Positions 1 through 5,450 of a stretch of 11,342 nt of DNA are shown in pieces. The notes beneath the pieces were generated by a model. The model did no database searches, had not been told where the DNA came from, and saw only the letters and a list, made by a program, of their open reading frames with translations. Each line of letters opens with the position of its first letter. Position 1 is the stretch's first letter. A program made the translations under genes and the position numbers. This DNA comes from an uncultured Pseudomonadota bacterium (GTDB lineage Bacteria; Myxococcota; UBA796): contig CAJWHX010000071.1 in the NCBI GenBank assembly GCA_913040875.1, positions 1 through 11,342 on the forward strand. Reading direction: 5' to 3'.

Positions 1-1
1 G

Positions 2-679
2 AAGCGCTTGATGACCCAGATCTCCCATCAGAGAAAACCTCTTTTAGCACCGTTGCTGTTTGTACCAGTTGGTTTGATGATGATCAATATCTCGGTCGCG
101 GGACGTTTTGATACGCGGATGAATGATTGGCTGGAGCATTCTTGTCGTGTATTGCCCGATGATGGGTTGGTGTTTGTTGCGGGAGACGGTGCTGTTTTTG
201 GCAGTATTCTGGGGCAAGAAGTACTGGGAGTATGCGAGCATGTTCAGTTTGTATACCCAAAACTACTTGTCTACGATTGGTACAGAGATCAGCTTCGTGC
301 AAAAGGAGTGGAAGGCAGAACAATGGTTGAAGTTCTGCAGCACCATTCCGGACCAGTATTCTCAGTACTGGGCTTGGTTGGAGAGGACTCCGACCTACCC
401 TTCTCTGTTCCGTATGGTGGGTACTGGATGCAGTTTATACCTCCGAATCAATCGTTACCAGATCCTGAAACTGTTGAAGCCCATTTGTACGAGCACAGTC
501 AATTGATGAGTTTCAGTGATGTTCAGCATCCATTTTTATTGCAACAGTCTGCTGAAAACTGGCCCTTTGAGCAGTGGGGGCACAGCTGGATGGCACTTGG
601 AGAGGGTTACAATTCTTTTGGGAATGAAGACGCAGCCAAGAGGTGTTTTACATATGCGAAGCAATGGTTGGGAGAGTAA
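2..679 (+). CDS. C-terminal part of a membrane protein, probably DUF2723/PMT-like (5' truncated by window)
   Basis: The frame is open to the left window edge with no upstream stop, and no ribosome binding site is visible before the TTG/ATG codons at 8-13, so this is most likely the 3' end of a longer gene. The visible part opens with one hydrophobic segment (about residues 11-31 counted from the TTG at 8). A soluble domain follows, with the pattern R-F-D-T-R-M-N-D-W, then L-P-D-D-G-L-V-F-V-A-G-D-G and a W-Y-R-D-Q-L. In DUF2723 (PMT-like glycosyltransferase) proteins the last transmembrane helix is followed by a similar domain of the type 'lp..a.v.v.gD....y.q....dv..v...l....WY', and often by a TPR-like tail. 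The end here (W-M-A-L-G-E-G-Y...A-A-K-R-C-F-T-Y-A) looks like a single TPR unit. The family call rests on pattern resemblance only. Alternatively this could be a complete small single-pass membrane protein of about 223 residues starting at the TTG. Confidence 0.5.
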   Translation, partial: KRLMTQISHQRKPLLAPLLFVPVGLMMINISVAGRFDTRMNDWLEHSCRVLPDDGLVFVAGDGAVFGSILGQEVLGVCEHVQFVYPKLLVYDWYRDQLRAKGVEGRTMVEVLQHHSGPVFSVLGLVGEDSDLPFSVPYGGYWMQFIPPNQSLPDPETVEAHLYEHSQLMSFSDVQHPFLLQQSAENWPFEQWGHSWMALGEGYNSFGNEDAAKRCFTYAKQWLGE

Positions 680-711
680 TCTTACAATTGGCATATAGAT
701 TGCATGAGAAG

Positions 712-776
712 TGTATACAGAAATGTATACATGGTCGAACTATGAAGTGGTATTGGATTGTGTATTGAAATATACA
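712..776. promoter_or_regulatory. Cluster of TGTATACA-type palindromes upstream of the lipoprotein gene
   Basis: Two perfect 8-bp palindromes TGTATACA lie at 712-719 and 724-731, so their centres are 12 bp apart. A third related inverted repeat, TGTAT-N6-ATACA, lies at 761-776, just before the ribosome binding site of the next gene. All three are in the 113-base gap between two plus-strand genes, which holds no other gene. Such spaced palindromes are typical of operators for dimeric repressors or activators. No regulator is identifiable in the window. A convincing -35/-10 pair is not visible, although TATACA itself could serve as a -10 element. Confidence 0.4.
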
Positions 777-792
777 GAAGGAATTGAACTCT

Positions 793-1524
793 ATGGAGAA
801 AATTATGAACGGTAAACTTGGAATTTGGATGAGCATCGCATTTGGTGCAGTAGCCTGTACAGATGTCAAATCAGAAGAAGTCACCACCGCTGGGATGTAT
901 TTGGATTACACCGTAGTGACAGAAGGTGAAGGGACAGGCTCAAATGTGAACACGTTACTGAGAGTGGGTGGGTTAACGTCCACGACATACGTGGATTTGT
1001 CAGCCGGTGATCAACTGACAGTGGCTGTAGCTGCTGAAGAAGCCGTTCTGAGTCAGGTGAGTTTAGGCGTTGTGCATTCTTATACGCAGCGATTTGAAGC
1101 CGATACAGAAGGGAGTGAATTTACATTGTCCTTTGATAGAGTTGATCAAACGGGTGCACCAGAGTCTATAGCATCACTACCAGCACCATTTACAGTGACG
1201 ATGCCGGAGGTGGATAGTACCTTCTCTAGATCCAATGATACGGGTGAGATTGTGGTTGCATGGGACAATCAAAGCGACGATCGAGTCAACATCACCGTGC
1301 ACGGTGATTGTTTTGCCTCTTATTTTGCACTGAATGAAGACGATGCTTCGACGCATACCATTCCATTGTCGTATTTTAAAGACAACGAATACGATTCAGC
1401 GAGTTCTTGTACTGCTGAGATAGCCGTTGAGCGTCTGCGAACGGGAACTGTTGATCCTGAATTTAGTGATGGCCAGAGTCAAGGAGTGCAGCGACGCACG
1501 GTGTCGGTACTGATCGAGCCCTAA
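793..1524 (+). CDS. Hypothetical secreted lipoprotein
   Basis: The start is set at the ATG at 793 because an AAGGAA ribosome binding site (778-783) sits 9 bases upstream; a TTG nine bases earlier is in frame but badly placed. The 243-residue product begins with a short lipoprotein signal peptide: K8, a hydrophobic stretch L9-V20, and a lipobox A-V-A-C with Cys22. The mature part is acidic and rich in Ser, Thr and Val, with alternating hydrophobic patterns suggesting beta-sandwich structure. It has a pair of Cys residues in the last third (H-G-D-C-F-A-S and S-S-C-T-A-E) that could form a disulfide. No enzyme motif is visible and I do not recognise a named family. It is monocistronic in appearance: palindromes lie upstream, and the next gene is convergent. 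It probably sits on the outer membrane or in the periplasm. Confidence 0.75.
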   Translation: MEKIMNGKLGIWMSIAFGAVACTDVKSEEVTTAGMYLDYTVVTEGEGTGSNVNTLLRVGGLTSTTYVDLSAGDQLTVAVAAEEAVLSQVSLGVVHSYTQRFEADTEGSEFTLSFDRVDQTGAPESIASLPAPFTVTMPEVDSTFSRSNDTGEIVVAWDNQSDDRVNITVHGDCFASYFALNEDDASTHTIPLSYFKDNEYDSASSCTAEIAVERLRTGTVDPEFSDGQSQGVQRRTVSVLIEP

Positions 1525-1577
1525 TCTATGCTCGGCCTCACATTGATGTGATTCAATGGTATTCTACAGCCTGACCG

Positions 1578-1619
1578 ATCAACTATCAACTGTCAACGAT
1601 GAACGATGAACGATGCGGG
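1578..1619. repeat. Degenerate heptanucleotide tandem repeat
   Basis: Six consecutive 7-base units can be read: atcaact, atcaact, gtcaacg, atgaacg, atgaacg, atgcggg. They fill the gap between the convergent ends of the lipoprotein gene and the selenoprotein gene. The units drift gradually from one variant to the next. They resemble the short heptamer tandem repeats seen in intergenic DNA of some bacteria such as cyanobacteria. No function can be assigned. Confidence 0.6.
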
Positions 1620-1632
1620 ACGGACAGATACT

Positions 1633-2169
1633 TTACTCCGAACCAATCAGTCCAACCATCGCCTCTGTAAGGAAGGCTAGATTGTCCGGAGACCCCAGGT
1701 CGTGCTGTGTGAGGTTGTATACAAATCGCAAGTCCCCATTTTGATCTAGAATATAGACGTCTCTGTACTGGACATCCCACTGTGTCCAAGCATCGACCTC
1801 TTCAATATCTTGGAGCCATGGGATATCTCTATCCTCAGTGACACGTTCATTTCCATTTTCATATCCAATGCCGTTGACTCCGATTATTTGTACAGCATGT
1901 TCGTCTTTGTTCAATGTGTCTTGCAGAGCATTCAAATGACCAAACTGGCCAGAGCAGTATCCTCATGTTGAGTGACCAAAATACCAAGCCGAGACGAGTT
2001 CTGGACTGGTGGATGCAAACTGATCACTAGATACGGTCGTATCGTATAGATCTGAGGTTATGTTGACATCTAGAAGCGAAAAGACTGGTAGGGTTTCATT
2101 GATGTATTCAATGTTAAATGACTGACATCCGGTGTACATCAGCAAAGTTGTGAAAATGAATGATGACAT
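1633..2169 (-). CDS. Thioredoxin-fold selenoprotein, exported lipoprotein (in-frame TGA read as selenocysteine)
   Basis: On the minus strand an ATG at 2169-2167, with a GGAG ribosome binding site 8 bases upstream, starts a frame that meets TGA at codon 69 (1965-1963) and then stays open to a stop at 1635-1633. Read through, it gives 178 residues. The N-terminus (S-S-F-I-F-T-T-L-L-M-Y-T-G-C15) is a short lipoprotein signal with an off-consensus lipobox. Then come L-P-x-F-S-L-L-D-V-N (28-36), as at the start of redoxin domains, and A-W-Y-F-G-H-S-T followed by U69-G-Y-C72, exactly where thioredoxins carry CxxC. Further on are the helix S-G-Q-F-G-H-L-N-A-L-Q, I-P-W-L-Q-D, and the strand Y-R-D-V-Y-I-L-D-Q-N-G, where the usual cis-proline appears to be missing. 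A hairpin fitting the bacterial SECIS consensus follows the TGA. The part after the TGA has no ribosome binding site and no ATG of its own at its head. The gene lies 18 bases behind an SseB-domain gene. Probable role: periplasmic or outer-membrane thiol-selenol oxidoreductase. Alternative: a disrupted pseudogene with a Cys-to-TGA mutation. Confidence 0.78.
1937..1951 (-). promoter_or_regulatory. Putative bacterial SECIS element
   Basis: Immediately downstream of the in-frame TGA, the minus-strand RNA can fold as UGGCC-AGUUU-GGUCA, a 5-bp stem with one G-U pair and a 5-base loop. The apical loop begins 16 bases after the UGA and has G as its second base. Described bacterial SECIS elements have a short upper stem 16-37 bases after the UGA and a conserved G in the first two loop positions, so this fits at the lower distance limit. 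The stem is short and does not extend well outward, so the assignment leans on the protein evidence. Confidence 0.55.
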
Positions 2170-2187
2170 TGTAAATTCTCCAAGGTG

Positions 2188-2919
2188 CTATACAAATCGT
2201 TTAACTCGTGCCCACAAACTGTCGAGTTCACTTTTGTACAACTCTCCTCTGGTTTCACCTTTTGGATTCAACCATAGGGAACCGGCATTTTGCTGAACAG
2301 CCTTTTTGAGGATCTGCAACATGGTCAATTCTTGCAGGTGTTGACCTCTTGGGTTGTACTGCAACGCGTGCTTTTCATCAGTGAAAGCCCCGAAACAATC
2401 TAGGTTTACGATGGTGTCGCACTTTTGTAGAGACCCATCATCATTGACCAATGCTAGCAAAGTGGCATCTAAGAGGGTGGTATACATTTGTAGGCGAAGC
2501 TGATGATCTTTATTTCGAGCCAACTGCTTCATTTGTCCAACCAGTATTCGATTGTAGATTTGTAAAGATGGACTGGGAACGACCGTTGTAGAAATGGTTT
2601 CGGAACTTTCTCCAAAGATGGAGAATATACTCTCTATCGTTGAATTCAATTCATTCAACTCAGAAGCATCCGTGAAGGTGTACAGTCGCCCAAGAGAGTA
2701 GCCTTGTCGTCGCTCTTTTAACCCAAGTACGGTCAAGTGCTCCAACTGTTCAACCGTCAGATGGTGTTCCTTGGGAAGATTTTTGTTGCAAGAGACTTCA
2801 AGTAACATTCGACTAGATGGCCGAAAACTTCGAATGGTTACCCAGTAGTGTTTGCCCTCAAACAGGACCCGATGTTCAGGAGTATTGAAGAGCGTTTGCA
2901 ACGATGGAAAAGGAGTCAT
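2188..2919 (-). CDS. SseB-like domain protein with N-terminal TY-Chap/YbjN-like region
   Basis: The product has 243 residues; the ATG start (2919-2917) is supported by AGGA 7 bases upstream. There is no signal peptide and no membrane segment, so it is probably cytoplasmic. The C-terminal half (about 145-235) follows the SseB N-terminal domain pattern: L-L-D-A-T-L-L-A-L-V-N-D-D-G-S, then G-A-F-T-D-E-K-H-A-L, then G-S-L-W-L-N-P-K-G-E and a final E-L-D-S-L. The N-terminal half (about 15-105) has the strand-strand-helix and 'L-G-L-K-E-R-R-Q-G-Y-S-L-G-R-L-Y' pattern of type-III-chaperone-like (TY-Chap/YbjN) domains, a weaker match. Such proteins often act as small-molecule-free binding or chaperone-like proteins, and no catalytic residues are evident. 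It is the first gene of a probable two-gene unit with the selenoprotein. Whether the two are functionally linked is unknown. Confidence 0.6.
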   Translation of the reverse strand: MTPFPSLQTLFNTPEHRVLFEGKHYWVTIRSFRPSSRMLLEVSCNKNLPKEHHLTVEQLEHLTVLGLKERRQGYSLGRLYTFTDASELNELNSTIESIFSIFGESSETISTTVVPSPSLQIYNRILVGQMKQLARNKDHQLRLQMYTTLLDATLLALVNDDGSLQKCDTIVNLDCFGAFTDEKHALQYNPRGQHLQELTMLQILKKAVQQNAGSLWLNPKGETRGELYKSELDSLWARVKRFV

Positions 2920-2950
2920 GCGGTGTTCCTAAAATATATTTTGTTTTATA

Positions 2951-2965
2951 GGACAGAAAATGTCC
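2951..2965. promoter_or_regulatory. 15-bp inverted repeat GGACA-N5-TGTCC
   Basis: A perfect inverted repeat with 5-bp arms and a 5-base spacer (GAAAA) lies in the divergent gap between the SseB-like gene and the 3041 gene. Directly beside it, reading leftward, is TATAAA (2950-2945), a candidate -10 element for the minus-strand unit, so a protein bound here would cover the spacer of that promoter. It could also form a small hairpin. Confidence 0.35.
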
Positions 2966-2968
2966 ATA

Positions 2969-2998
2969 TTGTACACAGTGATTGATCATATGTAATAA
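2969..2998 (+). promoter_or_regulatory. Candidate promoter for the 3041 gene
   Basis: A TTGTAC -35-like hexamer (2969-2974) is followed 18 bases later by TAATAA (2993-2998). Transcription would begin near 3005, leaving a leader of about 35 bases. The -10 is weak, so this is tentative. Confidence 0.3.
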
Positions 2999-3003
2999 TA
3001 GCA

Positions 3004-3018
3004 TGTACATACAGTACA
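3004..3018. promoter_or_regulatory. 15-bp inverted repeat TGTAC-N5-GTACA
   Basis: A perfect inverted repeat with 5-bp arms and a 5-base spacer (ATACA) lies 22 bases upstream of the ATG at 3041, where the transcript would begin. It has the same geometry as the GGACA/TGTCC repeat 38 bases to its left. Its TGTA/TACA ends resemble those of the palindromes at 712-776, which raises the possibility of one regulator family. Confidence 0.4.
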
Positions 3019-3040
3019 AGAATTTTTATCGGAGTTTGTC

Positions 3041-4120
3041 ATGTCTACCAAGCCTCCCAAAGGCATTCAATCCAAAAAACATGTTTTACCTGAAGAATCT
3101 GAGGTTTTGTGGCACTTACTCAGTGGTCTATCTGAGATAACGGAGACGTCTTTTGACCAGTGGGACGTACTCTCCTTTGGATTGTTGGGCGGCGTTGACG
3201 TAGCACAGCAGAGTAATCTATTGAGAGATCGAGCAGTCCGAGTTCAAGTCCAAACTCATAGAGCCTCTTTTGAACATTTTTGTCAAACCTTACAGTTGGG
3301 CTTTGAAGAATATACCCTGAGCAATCAATGGACTGAAGATGCAGTCGTGCCTTTGTTGGATATGACAGAAAATGTTTTCTATCTCAATCGTACAGGTGTG
3401 TGGAGATTATCATTAACGGATGATTGTCAAACCTGGTGGGCGCGGAATCGATTGGGAAAATCATGGAACGCTGCGTCTTTCAAACCAAAGCGTGGAGATC
3501 GGTTGTGGTTGATTGAAGACATCTCCTCAAAAAATATTCAAGAGGTGCTTCACTTGGTATTGGCAGAGCAGTGTGCACATTTCATCAATAGTATCGGTGT
3601 TGAGACGCAGGTTCAGAATTGGTTGAATCATATTCGTCGACCCTCATTGAGAAAGAGTTGGCACAGTATACTGTCTGAAAAGACCGATTATTATTGGGCA
3701 TCCCTTCAGTTGTACAACGAAATCCATGCACAATCTGACGTGGCTTTTCGCGAAAAGTACATACAGTTTCTTTTGCAGTGTGCAGAGTATTTACACTGTC
3801 CGGATTTGAAGTCTATGGCCCTTGATTTTCGTCGTTCTCAACGGTATTGGAAACAGTTGGGCTCCGTATTGTTGGATGATGGCTCTCCTCAACTGCGTGA
3901 TGTTCCGGTCGTGGATTGGATGGACTCTAAGGTGGTCTTCCGAAATGCCGCAGAATTTGCTGAGGAGAATTTTGATCAAAATTTGGAATCTAGACTGGCG
4001 CTAATGGAGAGTGCGGTGCAGCGTATTGTGTCCGCCGAGAGACGCTTTTTTGTCATGGTATCGGAAGTTCTTTCTGGTTTGGTTCGTGGCCGAACATTGA
4101 TTCAGCAGTTTGAAATGTAA
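3041..4120 (+). CDS. Protein with DUF4872-like C-terminal half (possible BtrH-type family)
   Basis: The product has 359 residues; the ATG follows GGAG by 6 bases. There is no signal peptide and no membrane segment. Residues about 205-345 match, from memory, the helical pattern of DUF4872, the domain that follows the BtrH N-terminal domain. The order is F-R-E-K-Y-I-Q-F-L-L-Q-C-A-E-Y-L, then D-L-K-S-M-A-L-D-F-R-R-S-Q-R-Y-W-K-Q-L, then a last helix L-E-S-R-L-A-L-M-E-S-A-V ending in S-A-E-R-R-F-F. BtrH is the acyl-ACP:aminoglycoside acyltransferase of butirosin biosynthesis. The N-terminal half contains a polar H-F-C-Q-T-L-Q-L segment (79-86) that could be a decayed or variant catalytic Cys motif, but it does not sit at the N-terminus as in BtrH. 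Function is unassigned and the family link is only moderately supported. No other biosynthetic genes surround it. Confidence 0.5.
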   Translation: MSTKPPKGIQSKKHVLPEESEVLWHLLSGLSEITETSFDQWDVLSFGLLGGVDVAQQSNLLRDRAVRVQVQTHRASFEHFCQTLQLGFEEYTLSNQWTEDAVVPLLDMTENVFYLNRTGVWRLSLTDDCQTWWARNRLGKSWNAASFKPKRGDRLWLIEDISSKNIQEVLHLVLAEQCAHFINSIGVETQVQNWLNHIRRPSLRKSWHSILSEKTDYYWASLQLYNEIHAQSDVAFREKYIQFLLQCAEYLHCPDLKSMALDFRRSQRYWKQLGSVLLDDGSPQLRDVPVVDWMDSKVVFRNAAEFAEENFDQNLESRLALMESAVQRIVSAERRFFVMVSEVLSGLVRGRTLIQQFEM

Positions 4121-4225
4121 CTGAACAAACTGGTGTTTATGCGGTCATAATTTGACCTATAGTAGCTTGTGTTATTGTCAAAAATGTTAAATTGATAATG
4201 TTCAATACCAGTCTGAGGTGAAATT

Positions 4226-4549
4226 ATGAACATTATTCTTGAAAAGGCCAATCGATTAATTTGGCAAAATCGGTCAAAAACAGGTGGTACGAAGCTGTTG
4301 TGTAGAGCTCGAGACATTGAGGCTTCCCCCAAGATTAAACTCATTGAGGACAGTCCTCGAGGCCACTCCAAGGCTTTGATTGAAGGATCGAATGGGGAGT
4401 TGTATGAAGCGTGGCTGTTTACTTCCGGAAAAGTCTATTGCTCTTGTGCATTCTTTGCGGATTTAGAACCATTTCAACGTCAAGCCTTAGGGTGTAAGCA
4501 TCTTTTGGCACATGCGTTAAGATTGGTGAACAAGAAACGGGCCGCTTAA
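4226..4549 (+). CDS. Stand-alone SWIM zinc-finger protein
   Basis: The product has 107 residues; the ATG lies 4 bases after AGGTGA. The C-terminal half contains C72-S-C74, 15 residues, then C90-K-H92, the CxCx(n)CxH signature of SWIM zinc fingers. The flanking pattern is typical too: an aromatic/hydrophobic strand (E-A-W-L-F-T-S-G-K-V-Y) before it and a helix (L-L-A-H-A-L-R-L) after it. SWIM domains bind DNA or protein in transposases, SWI2/SNF2 ATPases and recombination-associated proteins. Bacterial stand-alone versions are common next to SWIM-associated helicases, but none is present here. The N-terminal half (K-A-N-R-L-I-W-Q-N-R) is basic. It may be transcribed with the gene ending at 4120, 105 bases upstream. 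It ends 21 bases from the convergent phosphoesterase gene. Confidence 0.8.
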   Translation: MNIILEKANRLIWQNRSKTGGTKLLCRARDIEASPKIKLIEDSPRGHSKALIEGSNGELYEAWLFTSGKVYCSCAFFADLEPFQRQALGCKHLLAHALRLVNKKRAA

Positions 4550-4570
4550 GTCTGTTCAAATGGAAGGTTG

Positions 4571-5383
4571 TTAAGTGACGTCGATGACCTTTTCGATGGT
4601 TGGAACGCCATATTCTGCAGCACCGGTATGGACAATCAGATTGTGTCTTATGGTTGCTGTACCGGCGTGATGACCATGCCCACAGAGAACGGTCCATTGT
4701 ACATCGGAATGTTTAGTGGCCCACTTCAACAACAGATCTCCAATGGCTTTACACGTGAAGTCAGGGATCCAATCTGTGGCGCCTGAGTATCCCATGTACC
4801 ACGCGGATTCAGGATAAGGAGGAACATGGGTGGCAACGATTATTTCGTCGATGGATTCAATGTTTCGACTGTTCAAAATGTATCTGATCTGAGTGTCCAT
4901 ACGCTTTTGCGATTCTGCTCCGAGACGTTGCAATCTAGATTGCAGCAGATTTCTACTCAATCCCGTTAGCTCTTTGATGTATCGATGGTCATTCAATCGA
5001 ACTGGTGTTTGTAGAAAATCTCCGTTCCGAGCGTCTCCCCAGCCACCATCTCCAATGAGCACTTTGGTTTGAGACAACTGAATGGCTCCAGATTCGTCTA
5101 GCCAGTGGGCATCTTGCTGGACTTGAGACCATTGGGACACCTGAGAACGTACAGATTCTATACTTGCTCCATAATAATCGTGGTTTCCCAAAACGAAGTA
5201 CAAGGGCGCATCGATGTTTCGACTCAGCCACTCTAATTCATCAATGATGGACGTTCCGGTGGCGATATCACCGGTGATCAATACTTTGTCGGCATTGCAA
5301 TGATTGATACTGTTCACAAACGTCAATCTGGATTTCGTTGAAGCGCTATCCAGATGAATGTCTGTCGCCCAAAGCAATTTCAT
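4571..5383 (-). CDS. Calcineurin-like metallophosphoesterase
   Basis: The chosen start (5383-5381) gives 270 residues, begins M-K-L-L-W-A-T-D-I-H and has GAGG 7 bases upstream. An in-frame upstream start (5416) would only add a non-conserved leader. All metal-binding motifs of the family are present: D8-I-H10, G-D39, G-N67-H68-D69, T-H186-V-P-P and G-H236-G-H238. They would bind two metal ions and hydrolyse a phosphoester bond. The protein is cytoplasmic, with no signal sequence. Length and motif order are normal for a single-domain phosphoesterase; the substrate (nucleotide, phosphodiester or phosphoprotein) cannot be read from the sequence. It diverges from the TRAP locus and converges on the SWIM gene. 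Confidence 0.85.
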   Translation of the reverse strand: MKLLWATDIHLDSASTKSRLTFVNSINHCNADKVLITGDIATGTSIIDELEWLSRNIDAPLYFVLGNHDYYGASIESVRSQVSQWSQVQQDAHWLDESGAIQLSQTKVLIGDGGWGDARNGDFLQTPVRLNDHRYIKELTGLSRNLLQSRLQRLGAESQKRMDTQIRYILNSRNIESIDEIIVATHVPPYPESAWYMGYSGATDWIPDFTCKAIGDLLLKWATKHSDVQWTVLCGHGHHAGTATIRHNLIVHTGAAEYGVPTIEKVIDVT

Positions 5384-5415
5384 TGTGAACCTCATCCTCT
5401 CATACGTTACATACA

Positions 5416-5421
5416 TATAAT
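5416..5421 (+). promoter_or_regulatory. Candidate -10 box of the TRAP operon
   Basis: A perfect TATAAT lies 29 bases before the tatT ATG, in the 67-base gap between the divergent phosphoesterase and tatT genes. No good -35 hexamer lies 16-18 bases upstream, so the promoter would be weak or activator-dependent. Transcription would start near 5428, giving a very short leader. Confidence 0.4.
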
Positions 5422-5450
5422 CGAATTATTCCTTGAATACAGGAGTCTTT

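Noticed and set aside
1541..1558. CATTGA-N6-TCAATG inverted repeat as an intrinsic terminator of the convergent genes
   Set aside because: The stem is short and AT-rich and no T-run follows on either strand.
1633..1935. Separate 100-residue gene downstream of the TGA
   Set aside because: It would start at a TTG without a ribosome binding site in the middle of a thioredoxin fold. It is in phase with the upstream frame and is better read as the second part of the selenoprotein.
1963..1965. TGA decoded as tryptophan (alternative genetic code)
   Set aside because: TGA ends other genes cleanly in this window (6465-6467, 10442-10444), and the position corresponds to a catalytic Cys, not a Trp.
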